DNA from: DATEPR01 sp036503065
Lineage (GTDB): Bacteria > Actinomycetota > Actinomycetes > Mycobacteriales > Pseudonocardiaceae
Reading direction: 5' to 3'
Length of the DNA stretch: 46,832 nt
Assembly: GCA_036503065.1 (NCBI GenBank)
Contig: DASXXM010000309.1
Location: 1-46,832, forward strand
Each line of letters begins with the position of its first letter. Positions within the stretch are counted from its first letter, which is position 1. Position numbers and translations under genes: made by a program. The notes beneath the pieces are model-generated. The model did not search any database. It was given only the letters and a program-made list of their open reading frames with translations, and had not been told where the DNA came from. Positions 23,292-31,100 of the stretch are shown piece after piece.

Positions 23292-24211
23292 CGTGCCCGA
23301 GCACCACTGATGTCGTCCGCCGGTTCGGGAGCGTCACGCTGGCGGACGACCTGCCGCTGACCCCGATGCCGCTGGCCCAGATTCCGGAACAGCGATCCAC
23401 CGGCCAGGACACCATCACGTTCCGGTTACTCGGCGGGCTGGGGTTCTGCCCGAACGGCAGTCCGGTGGAGATCAGGGGCACCATCCAGCGGACCCTGCTG
23501 GCCACGTTGCTCACCGTGGGATCGCACCCGGTGCCGATGGGCGCGCTGGTGGAGGAGCTCTGGGGCGAACATCCGCCCGCCACCGCCGAGAACGCCCTGC
23601 AAGCCCACATCAGCCGGCTGCGCAGAAAGCTGCAGGGCGTGGCCGGGGCCGGTTCGGTGCGCCTGGTCGGCCTGCCGTCGGGCTACCGGCTGCTCGTGCC
23701 GGCGGAGGACGTCGACGCGCTGCTGTTCCTGCGCACCCTCGGTGAGGTTCGCGGTCGGCAGGCCACGGACGCCGACGACGGTGCGATCGTGCGGCTGCGC
23801 GCCGCGTTGGCACTGTGGTTCGGGCCGGTGTTCGGCGGACTCGTCGGCGGGCCGATCTGCCAGGCGGCCGTGGCGCGCTTCGAGGCGGCCAGGTCGGTCG
23901 CCGCGGAGACGCTGTTCGACCTGGAACTGCGGCAGGGCCGGCACACCGAGATCATCCCAGAGCTCAGCGGCCTGGTGGAGTCGCAGGCGCTGAACGAGCG
24001 GTTCTGCGAGCAGCTGATGGTCGCGCTGTACCGGTCCGGCCGGCAGATCGAGGCGCTGGACGCCTACCGCAGGATGCGGCTGCGGCTGGACACCGAACTC
24101 GGCGTGGCACCATCGCCGACACTGCGCACGTACGAGCGGGCCATCCTGGCCCACGATCCGGCGCTGCGCATCGGGGCCGACCACGCCGCGCTGCGCGGGG
24201 AGGCCGCCTGA
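23288..24211 (+). CDS. SARP-family pathway activator
   Basis: This 307-residue regulator begins with about 45 extra residues, then an OmpR-type winged helix (FRLLGGLGF, TLLATLLTVGSHPVPMGALVEELWG, QAHISRLRRKL, GYRLLV; about 48-140) and a bacterial transcriptional activation domain (about 145-290, ending in YRRMRLRLDTELGVAPSPTLRTYERAIL). SARPs activate antibiotic clusters by binding 11-base-spaced direct repeats near -35. Five such GTCAG triplets occur in this window and are its likely targets. The gene is translationally coupled to MaoC (ATGA overlap), which would make it part of a positive circuit. The SARP-binding sequence match is inference. Confidence 0.92.
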   Translation: MTCPSTTDVVRRFGSVTLADDLPLTPMPLAQIPEQRSTGQDTITFRLLGGLGFCPNGSPVEIRGTIQRTLLATLLTVGSHPVPMGALVEELWGEHPPATAENALQAHISRLRRKLQGVAGAGSVRLVGLPSGYRLLVPAEDVDALLFLRTLGEVRGRQATDADDGAIVRLRAALALWFGPVFGGLVGGPICQAAVARFEAARSVAAETLFDLELRQGRHTEIIPELSGLVESQALNERFCEQLMVALYRSGRQIEALDAYRRMRLRLDTELGVAPSPTLRTYERAILAHDPALRIGADHAALRGEAA

Positions 24212-24222
24212 CGGGACACGTC

Positions 24223-24255
24223 GATCGCGGCAGGGGACGCTCCGCTGCCGCGATC
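24223..24255. terminator. hairpin between convergent operons
   Basis: Perfect 11-base arms (GATCGCGGCAG and CTGCCGCGATC) flank an 11-base loop in the 60-base gap between the SARP stop and the stop of the oppositely oriented thioesterase. No U tract is needed in high-GC hosts. It likely stops transcripts from both sides. Confidence 0.7.
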
Positions 24256-24271
24256 AGTGACCTGCCGGCCG

Positions 24272-24688
24272 CTAACGCATCAGCACGGCCTGGGTCTGGG
24301 TCACCTGGGCGACCCGCAGGTTCGGCGCGGGCTCGACCCGGTACAGGTCGGTCTGCACCACGATCACGCTGCGGCCCCGGTGCAGCGGCCGCGCGACTGC
24401 GACCACCTCCCCGTCCCGCACCGCGGCGAAGAAATTGGTCTTCAGCTCGATGGTCGACGTCGACGCGCCCCTCGGCAGGTTGACGAACGCGCACAGGCCC
24501 GCCACCGAGTCGGCGAGGCTGACCAGCACACCCCCGTGCAGCATGCCGGCCGCGGTGCACAGGTCCGCCGACCAGGCCAGCCTGCCGACCGCCTCGTCCC
24601 TGGTCACCGTGTCGATCCGAATGCCGAGTGTGCGGGCGAGCGGCATCATCTCCAGGAGCGCCTGCGGGTCGAACTCATCAGTGGTCAT
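24272..24688 (-). CDS. PaaI-type hotdog thioesterase
   Basis: This 138-residue single hotdog protein has the PaaI signature: MLHGGVLVSLADSVAGLCAFVNLP near residues 48-70 and a central strand STIELKTNFF. GGAGG lies 6 bases before the ATG. The family hydrolyses acyl-CoA or acyl-ACP thioesters. It is the last gene of the PKS operon, 55 bases after the alpha/beta hydrolase thioesterase. It may release or proofread a stalled intermediate. Confidence 0.85.
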   Translation of the reverse strand: MTTDEFDPQALLEMMPLARTLGIRIDTVTRDEAVGRLAWSADLCTAAGMLHGGVLVSLADSVAGLCAFVNLPRGASTSTIELKTNFFAAVRDGEVVAVARPLHRGRSVIVVQTDLYRVEPAPNLRVAQVTQTQAVLMR

Positions 24689-24743
24689 GGCGACCTCCGG
24701 GGACAGCCGGTACCCGGCGGGCGCCGGGTACCGGATCATGGTT

Positions 24744-25538
24744 TCAGCGGTTGGTCCGTTCGACCAGCCGGTGCAGGTGCCGGGCGAAGTCCGACGTGAC
24801 GGCAAGGGCGTGGTTGTCGATGTAGAAGTGGCCGCCGGGATATTCGCTGTGCCCCAGGTGTTCCGGGCTACGCGACACCCAGGACGTCATCGCGTCCCGC
24901 CGTTGCATCAGCGGGTCGGACCGGCCGCCGTAGGACACCAGCGGGCAGGGCACCCCGGCGCCGTCGTCGACGTACTGGGCGGCCACCGACAGGTCGGCCC
25001 GCAACGCCGGGATGACCAGCGCGAGCATTTCCGGGTTGTCGTAGATGGCGGCGGGGAACGAACCGAGCTTCTTGATCCACTCGATCAGCTCCGACTCGGG
25101 CATCCTGGCCTGTTCCTCGGTGGGCGCGAAGAAGCCGTCCGGTGCCCAGCCGGACATCCCGATCAGCAGCGGACCCTCGACGTCGTCCTCGGCCATCCGC
25201 ACGGTCAGCCGGTAGGCGAGCTGGGCACCGAGACAGTGGCCGAAGAACGCGAAGGGCCGCTCGTCCAACTCGTCGAGCACGGCGTCGTACAACGCGTCCA
25301 GCAGGGGATCCCACGCCACGTGGGTCGCCTCGTCGCGGCGGTCGTGCCGGCCGGGCAGGGTCACCGCCTGCGGGCCGATGTCCTGCGGTAACAGGGTTGC
25401 CCACTCCCGGTAGATGATCGCGCCGCTGCCGGCGTGCGGCAGCAGGAAGAGCCGGATCTCCGCCTCCGGGCCCGGCTCGACGGGTTGGAACCAGTGACCG
25501 CGGGTCGCGGTCATGCCGGTGAGCACATTCTGCGTCAC
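24744..25538 (-). CDS. type II thioesterase with cysteine nucleophile
   Basis: This 264-residue alpha/beta hydrolase is of the editing TEII family (RifR-like): LFLLPHAGSGAIIYREWA at the N-terminus, FAFFGHCLGAQLAYRL near residue 101, and PGGHFYID near 235 supplying the His. The usual GHSxG serine is replaced by Cys (codon TGT, near 25236). TEIIs remove aberrant acyl groups from ACPs. A Cys nucleophile can favour acyl transfer over hydrolysis in some thioesterases, but I cannot tell if that applies here. The GTG at 25538 is chosen because AAGGAG precedes it by 8 bases. Gaps of 29 and 55 bases link it to neighbours. Confidence 0.85.
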   Translation of the reverse strand: MTQNVLTGMTATRGHWFQPVEPGPEAEIRLFLLPHAGSGAIIYREWATLLPQDIGPQAVTLPGRHDRRDEATHVAWDPLLDALYDAVLDELDERPFAFFGHCLGAQLAYRLTVRMAEDDVEGPLLIGMSGWAPDGFFAPTEEQARMPESELIEWIKKLGSFPAAIYDNPEMLALVIPALRADLSVAAQYVDDGAGVPCPLVSYGGRSDPLMQRRDAMTSWVSRSPEHLGHSEYPGGHFYIDNHALAVTSDFARHLHRLVERTNR

Positions 25539-25567
25539 GTCACGGTCTCCTTCGGGTAGCCGGCCGG

Positions 25568-26545
25568 TCAGCCGAGCGCGCGGATCGCCGGCAGGACCAC
25601 TTCGGCGATCTCCTTGAGCTGTGGTTCCGGCTCCAGCGAGCCGATCCGGATGACGATGTGCCGCGCGCCCGCCCGCACGTAGTCGGCCAGCCGGTCGGCA
25701 CACGTCTCGGCGGTCCCCCATGCGTAGGCCTGGATCGCCGCCATGGTGTCCAGCGACCGGCCGTAGTAGTGCTGGATGTAGTGCGCCAGTTCGGCCCTTG
25801 CCGCTTCCGGCCGCCGGTTCACGGTGATGGTGGCGTACAGGCCCGGTGTGACCGAACCGGCGGGCCGGCCGGCTCGTTCGACGCCGGCCGTGATTCGTTG
25901 CCACGCCTGGCCGTAGGCGGCCGCGTCGGGCAGGAACGGCAGCCAGCCGTCGTAGTGTTCGGCCACCCTGCGCACGACCGAGGGCGTGTCACTGCCGGCC
26001 AGCCACAGCGGCGGACCACCCGGCCTGCGCGGGGTCGGCAGGCGGTCCAGGCCATCGGCCTGCCAGTAGCGGCCGGTGAAACCGGTGGGCACGTCCGGTT
26101 CGCCGCTGTGCCAGGCCCGCCGCCACAGGGCGACGATCTCGTCCAGCCGGCCGGCCCGCCCGGCGAAGGACGCGCCGACCGCGGCGAACTCGGCTTCGGT
26201 CTCCGGGATGGGGAATCCGGACCCGAGACCCAGCACCAGCCTGCCGCCTGCCACGTGGTCGAGGCTGGCGACCATGTTGGCGCCGATCAGCGGGTGCCGC
26301 AGGGCCGGGGTGAGCGCGGCGGTGCCCAGTGTGATCCGGTCGGTCGCGGTGGCCGCCGCGGCCAGCACCACCAGTGGGTCCAGGCGTGGCCGGGCGACCA
26401 GCGAGTCACCGGTCCACAGGGAATCGAAACCCAACAGCTCGGCCTGGCGCGCGAACTCGACCAGCGGGCTGGCGGCATAGGTTCCGGTGATGGCCTGCTC
26501 CCTGGTGGGCAGCAGGATGCCGATCTGCGGTGGGGTCCCGGCCAT
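25568..26545 (-). CDS. LLM-class F420/FMN-dependent oxidoreductase
   Basis: This 325-residue luciferase-like monooxygenase-fold protein has the family segments ILLPTREQAITGTYA, LGFDSLWTGDSLVARPRLDPLVVLAAAA, GGRLVLGLGSGF and PLWLAGSDTPSVVRRVAEHYDGWL. Actinomycete members often use F420 or FMN to reduce or oxidise small molecules. It lies between the acyl-CoA ligase (27-base gap) and the thioesterase (29-base gap) in the PKS operon. It could reduce a C=C or C=N bond or hydroxylate the product. No substrate can be assigned. Confidence 0.87.
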   Translation of the reverse strand: MAGTPPQIGILLPTREQAITGTYAASPLVEFARQAELLGFDSLWTGDSLVARPRLDPLVVLAAAATATDRITLGTAALTPALRHPLIGANMVASLDHVAGGRLVLGLGSGFPIPETEAEFAAVGASFAGRAGRLDEIVALWRRAWHSGEPDVPTGFTGRYWQADGLDRLPTPRRPGGPPLWLAGSDTPSVVRRVAEHYDGWLPFLPDAAAYGQAWQRITAGVERAGRPAGSVTPGLYATITVNRRPEAARAELAHYIQHYYGRSLDTMAAIQAYAWGTAETCADRLADYVRAGARHIVIRIGSLEPEPQLKEIAEVVLPAIRALG

Positions 26546-26572
26546 GGTGTCGACGTCCTCCTCTGTAGACGG

Positions 26573-28150
26573 TCAGGTCTCTGCTGTCGCGGCGGCTGTG
26601 CTGGCGATCAGCTGGGCGCGGACCTCGCGGCGCAGCACCTTGCCGGACGGGTTGCGCGGCAGTGACGGGACCAGGTGGTAGGCGGTGGGGATCTTGTAGT
26701 CGGCGATCCGGCCACGCAGGAACAGCGCCAGCTGGCGTGGGGTGACCGAGTTGCCGGGACGTGGCACCACACAGGCGTGCACCGTGTCGCCCCACGGGGA
26801 GTCCGGCACGCCGACCACGGCCACGTCGGCGAGCGCGGGGTGGTCGCCGAGCTGCCGCTCCACCTCCGCCGGGTAGATGTTCTGGCCTGCCACGATGATC
26901 GTGTCGTTGATCCGGTCGCACAGGAACAGGTAGCCGTCGTCGTCGAGGTACCCGGCGTCACCCATGTACAGCCAGTCGCCGACCACGGTGCGCGCGGTGG
27001 CCGCGGGCTGCCGCCAGTACTCGACCATCCTGGCCGGCGTGCGCACGCACACCTGCCCGATCTCCCCCGGCGGCAGCGTCCGCCCTTCTGCGTCGATCAC
27101 CTTCACTTCGTTGCCGGGGCAGGCTTTTCCGGCCGCGCGCAACAGCGGACTGCCCGGCCGGTGCGCCGCGGGCGGCAGGCACACCGCCACACTGCCGGCC
27201 TCGGTGCTGGCGTAGATCTGCGCGAACTCGCAGTCGAACACGTCAAGGCATTGGCGCAGCAGGCTTTCCGAAATCGGCGCGGCGCCGTAGGCGATCTTGC
27301 GGAGCGACGCGAAGGTCGCCCTGGTGACGCCGCGTTCTGCCAACATCATCTGCAACATGGCGGGCGCGGCGAACGTGGTCGTCACGCCCAGGGTCCGCAC
27401 CAGCCGTACCGCGAGCTGGGGCTCGAACATTCGCATGATCACATTGGTCGCGCCCGCGTTGAAGCCGTGCATGAACCACCCGATGCCGGCGATGCCCAGG
27501 CCGGGCAACGAGATGAGGTTGACGTCATCGGGCAGCCAGTCGATCCAGGACACCCCCGCATCGGCCATCGCCGCCGGCAGCGTGAAGAACGAGCGGTTGG
27601 CCAGCACGACACCCTTGGGCAGGCCCGTGGTGCCGCTGGTGTAGATCTGCACCACCGGGTCGTCCTGGTCGCACTCGTCGGCCAGGTCGGTGTCCGGGCA
27701 GCCGTCGGCCCACGCCCACAGGGCCGCGCCCCGATCGGCACCGTCGTCGAGGCGAACCACCGCGCGCAGCAACGGCAGTTCCGCACTTACCCGGTCCACA
27801 ACAGACCAGAACTCGCCTTCGGCGAACAGCACCTCGGCATCGGAGTCCCGCAGGATGTGGTCCACCTCGCCCGCGGTCAGCCGCCAGTTGACCGGCACCA
27901 GGACCGCGCCCAGCTTGGCGCACGCCAGGATCGCGGTGTAGTAGTGCTCGGACTCCCGGCCGAGATAGCCGACCCGCGCCCGTCGGCCGATTCCGGCGGC
28001 GCGCAGCGCGTGCGCCAGTCGGTTGCTGGCCAGGTGCAGCTCCCGGTAGGTGACGACGCGGTCCTCGCAGACGATCGCGGGCCGGTCGGCCCGGTCCGTG
28101 GCATGTGCGGCGCAGGTCGCGGCAACGGTCCAGTTCGTCGACCTGGTCAT
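26573..28150 (-). CDS. acyl-CoA/acyl-ACP ligase (ANL superfamily)
   Basis: This 525-residue adenylate-forming enzyme has the P-loop IYTSGTTGLPKGV near residue 170, the YASTEAG core near 305, a GDWLYMGDAGYLDDDGYLFLCDR hinge near 385 and the terminal catalytic Lys in NPSGKVLRRE near 504. It would activate a carboxylic acid as acyl-AMP and load it onto CoA or onto the stand-alone ACP of this operon. The most interesting candidate substrate is the carboxyl group of the serine-derived half, which would join the azoxy unit to the PKS (inference). GGAGG lies before the ATG. Confidence 0.9.
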   Translation of the reverse strand: MTRSTNWTVAATCAAHATDRADRPAIVCEDRVVTYRELHLASNRLAHALRAAGIGRRARVGYLGRESEHYYTAILACAKLGAVLVPVNWRLTAGEVDHILRDSDAEVLFAEGEFWSVVDRVSAELPLLRAVVRLDDGADRGAALWAWADGCPDTDLADECDQDDPVVQIYTSGTTGLPKGVVLANRSFFTLPAAMADAGVSWIDWLPDDVNLISLPGLGIAGIGWFMHGFNAGATNVIMRMFEPQLAVRLVRTLGVTTTFAAPAMLQMMLAERGVTRATFASLRKIAYGAAPISESLLRQCLDVFDCEFAQIYASTEAGSVAVCLPPAAHRPGSPLLRAAGKACPGNEVKVIDAEGRTLPPGEIGQVCVRTPARMVEYWRQPAATARTVVGDWLYMGDAGYLDDDGYLFLCDRINDTIIVAGQNIYPAEVERQLGDHPALADVAVVGVPDSPWGDTVHACVVPRPGNSVTPRQLALFLRGRIADYKIPTAYHLVPSLPRNPSGKVLRREVRAQLIASTAAATAET

Positions 28151-28167
28151 GGCAGCCTCCAACGGTC

Positions 28168-31100
28168 TCAGCTCGTCTCGACGGTGGACAGCTGCCCGGC
28201 CACGAATTCGGTCAGCTGACCGACGGTCGGGTAGTCGAAGGCGAGCGAGGCGGGCAGCACCAGCCGGAACGTCCTCTCCAGGCCGCTCTTGACCTCCATC
28301 GCCATCAGCGAGTCCAGCCCGAGCGAGACCAGTTCGGCGGTGGTGTCCACCGAATCGGCGTCGTCGAAGTGCAGCGCGGCGGCGACCTTGGCGCGCACCA
28401 GATCGGTGATCTCGGCCAGTCGCTCCGCCGTCGGTCGGGCCAGCAGGGCCGCTACGTCCACACCGGACTCCGTCGGCCGCGCCCGGTCGGCGACCCGCTC
28501 GTACAGCGCGTCGGGATACGGGGCCGCGGCGGCGACCCGATCCCAGTCGTACCGGCCGACGACACGCTGCGCTTGGGAACCGCCGAGCAGGCCGACGAGC
28601 GTGCGCAGGCCCCTGGTCGGCGAGAAGAACCGGATGCCGCCGCGTTCCACTTCCCGACTGAGCGCCGGGTCCAGCCGGGCGGACATGCCCACGCCGGCCC
28701 AGGCGCCCCAGTTGGTGGCCAGGCCGGGCAGGCCCTGCCGGGTTCGCCAGCCGGCCAGCGCGTCCAGGAACGTGCTGGCCGCGGCGTAGTGCGCCTGGGT
28801 GACGCCGCCGATCACACCGGCGATCGAGGAGTAGACGACGAAGAAGTCCAGTTCGGGTGTTGCGCGGGTGGCCTCGTGCAGCAGCCAGCCGCCGTACACC
28901 TTCGGTCGCAGCTGTGTGTCGATGGCCGCCCAGGTCAGGCCGCTCACCAGCGACTTGCCGATCTCGCCCGCCGCGTGCACGATCCCGCCCAGCGGCCACG
29001 CCCCGGCCCGCAGTCGGGCGAACACATCGTCCACATCGGACTGTGAGCCGAGATCGGCGGACAGCAGGGTCACCTCGGCCCGGCGGCGCAGTTCGTCGAG
29101 CACGGCGGCGGCCTCCGGTGTCGGCGTGGTGCGCCTGCTGACCAGCGCCAGGTGTCGGGCGCCGCGATCGACCAGCGCGCGGGCGGTGACCAGGCCGAGC
29201 CCGCCGAGCCCGCCGGTGATCAGGTAGGTCCGGTCGGGCCGGACCGGTGGCGTCGGTTCGGCCGGCGGCGTGCTGTCCTCGGCCAGCAGTCGCCGGACGT
29301 ATCGCTGGTCGGCCCGGTAGGCCACCTGGAACTCGTCGGTGTTCACCGATCGCCACTCCGCCAGGAGCGCGGCCGGGTCGCCGTCGGGCGGCAGGTCAAC
29401 CAAGGTGGCGCGATACCGCGGGTACTCGTTGAGCACCGTGCGACCGAAGCCCCACAGGGTGCTCGCCGGCAGTCGGTCGCCGTCGTCCTGGCTGTCTCCC
29501 GGCAGCAGTTGCGCGCCTTCGGTCACCAGCCACAGTCGCAGTGCCCTACTGGGCGGCGCCGCTTGGAGGGCTGCCAGCACCGCCAGCAGGTCCCGGTAGT
29601 TGCGCTCGCACTCGGTGCGCAGGCGGTCCACGGACATCGGGCCGGTTTCCGGCCGCCAGTACCAGCACACGTCGGTCACCGAAAGGTCGGCGAGCGCGGC
29701 GGGCAGCGCGGCCACGTCCGGCACGGCGGTCAGCCGGGGGCCGTCGAACTCGTCGACCGGCTCTGGCAGTCGCCCGCCTGCCAACACCACCACGTGCCGG
29801 GCGCCCCGCCACGGGGCCGCCGCGGTGGCCGGCAGCCAGCTCAGTCGGTGCAGGAAGTGCTGGCGCTCGGCCGGGGCCAACAGCACGCCGGTCAACTCGG
29901 CGACGGGTGTGTCGCCCTCCAGCAGCAACAGGTCGGCGACCCGCCCGGCCACCGCCGCGACCAGCCGCAGCCGGTCGCCGCGCGGCTTCTTGAACAAGCG
30001 GGCCGCTCCGACGCCGACCGGTCGCAGCACCACGCCATCCCTGTCCACGGCGGACAGTGCGTGCAGCGCGCTTTCCAGTACCTCCACCGGAAGATGCTCC
30101 ACGGCGGTGGCATCGCGACATTCGACCTCGGCGGTCAGCAGGCCGTCCGGATAGACCAAGACGTCGCCGAGCAGGCGGAAGCGCGGGCCGTAGCGCCGGT
30201 CCACGGAGGCCAGGTCGGTGTGCAGGTCGGCGGCCGGGACGATCGTCGGCTCGGCGGTCGCGGCGGCCAGCCGGGCCAGCAACCGCTCCCCCGGTATGCC
30301 GGGTACCGGCTCGACGTCCATGGTCGCGGTCGCGTGCCGACGGTGGTTGCCCGCCAGCACACTGAAAACCTCGACGCCGGTGCCCGGCACCAGTCGGGTG
30401 CGCAGTTCGACGGCGTCCTCGGTCAGCGGCAGCGGCTCGTGTGCCACGAGGTCCCGCACGACCCGATTCGTGTGGCCGTACACGGCATCCTGCGCGGCGA
30501 GCATGATCTCCAGATACGCGGCCAGCGGCAGCACGGGCGAATCGCCGAGCACGTGGTCGGCGAGGTACGCCGGTTCAACGGCCGAGCACACCGTGGCGAA
30601 CTCGCGGCCACCCGGCGGCAGGCCGTCGTTCGGCACCTCGGCGCCCAGCAACGGGTGGTGCGCCGTACCGCCGGCACCCGCGCTCCGCCCGGCGTGCTGG
30701 CCGCCGGTGGGCAGCCAGTACCGCTTGCGCTGGAACGGATAGGTGGGCAGCGGCAGCGGCGCCGGCCGTCGGCCGGTGTGCACTCCTGCCCAGGAGACGG
30801 GCTGGCCGGCCAGGTACAGCTCGGTGAGCGAGCGCAGCACGGTCTGCCCCGACTGGTCGCGGCGGCGCCGGCTGGCCAGCCAGATGTGGTCCTCGGCCGG
30901 CAGGCACTGTTTGGCCAGCGCGGTCAGCATGGTGGACGGGCCGATCTCGACGAACGCGTGCCGGCCCCGGCGGGCGGCGGCGCGGATGCCGGCCATGAAC
31001 AGCACCGGTTCGCCGATGTGCCGCACCCAGTACTCCGGGTCGGCCAGCTCGGCCCGCCTGGCCACCGCACCGGTGACGTTGGAGACCAGGGCCATGGTCG

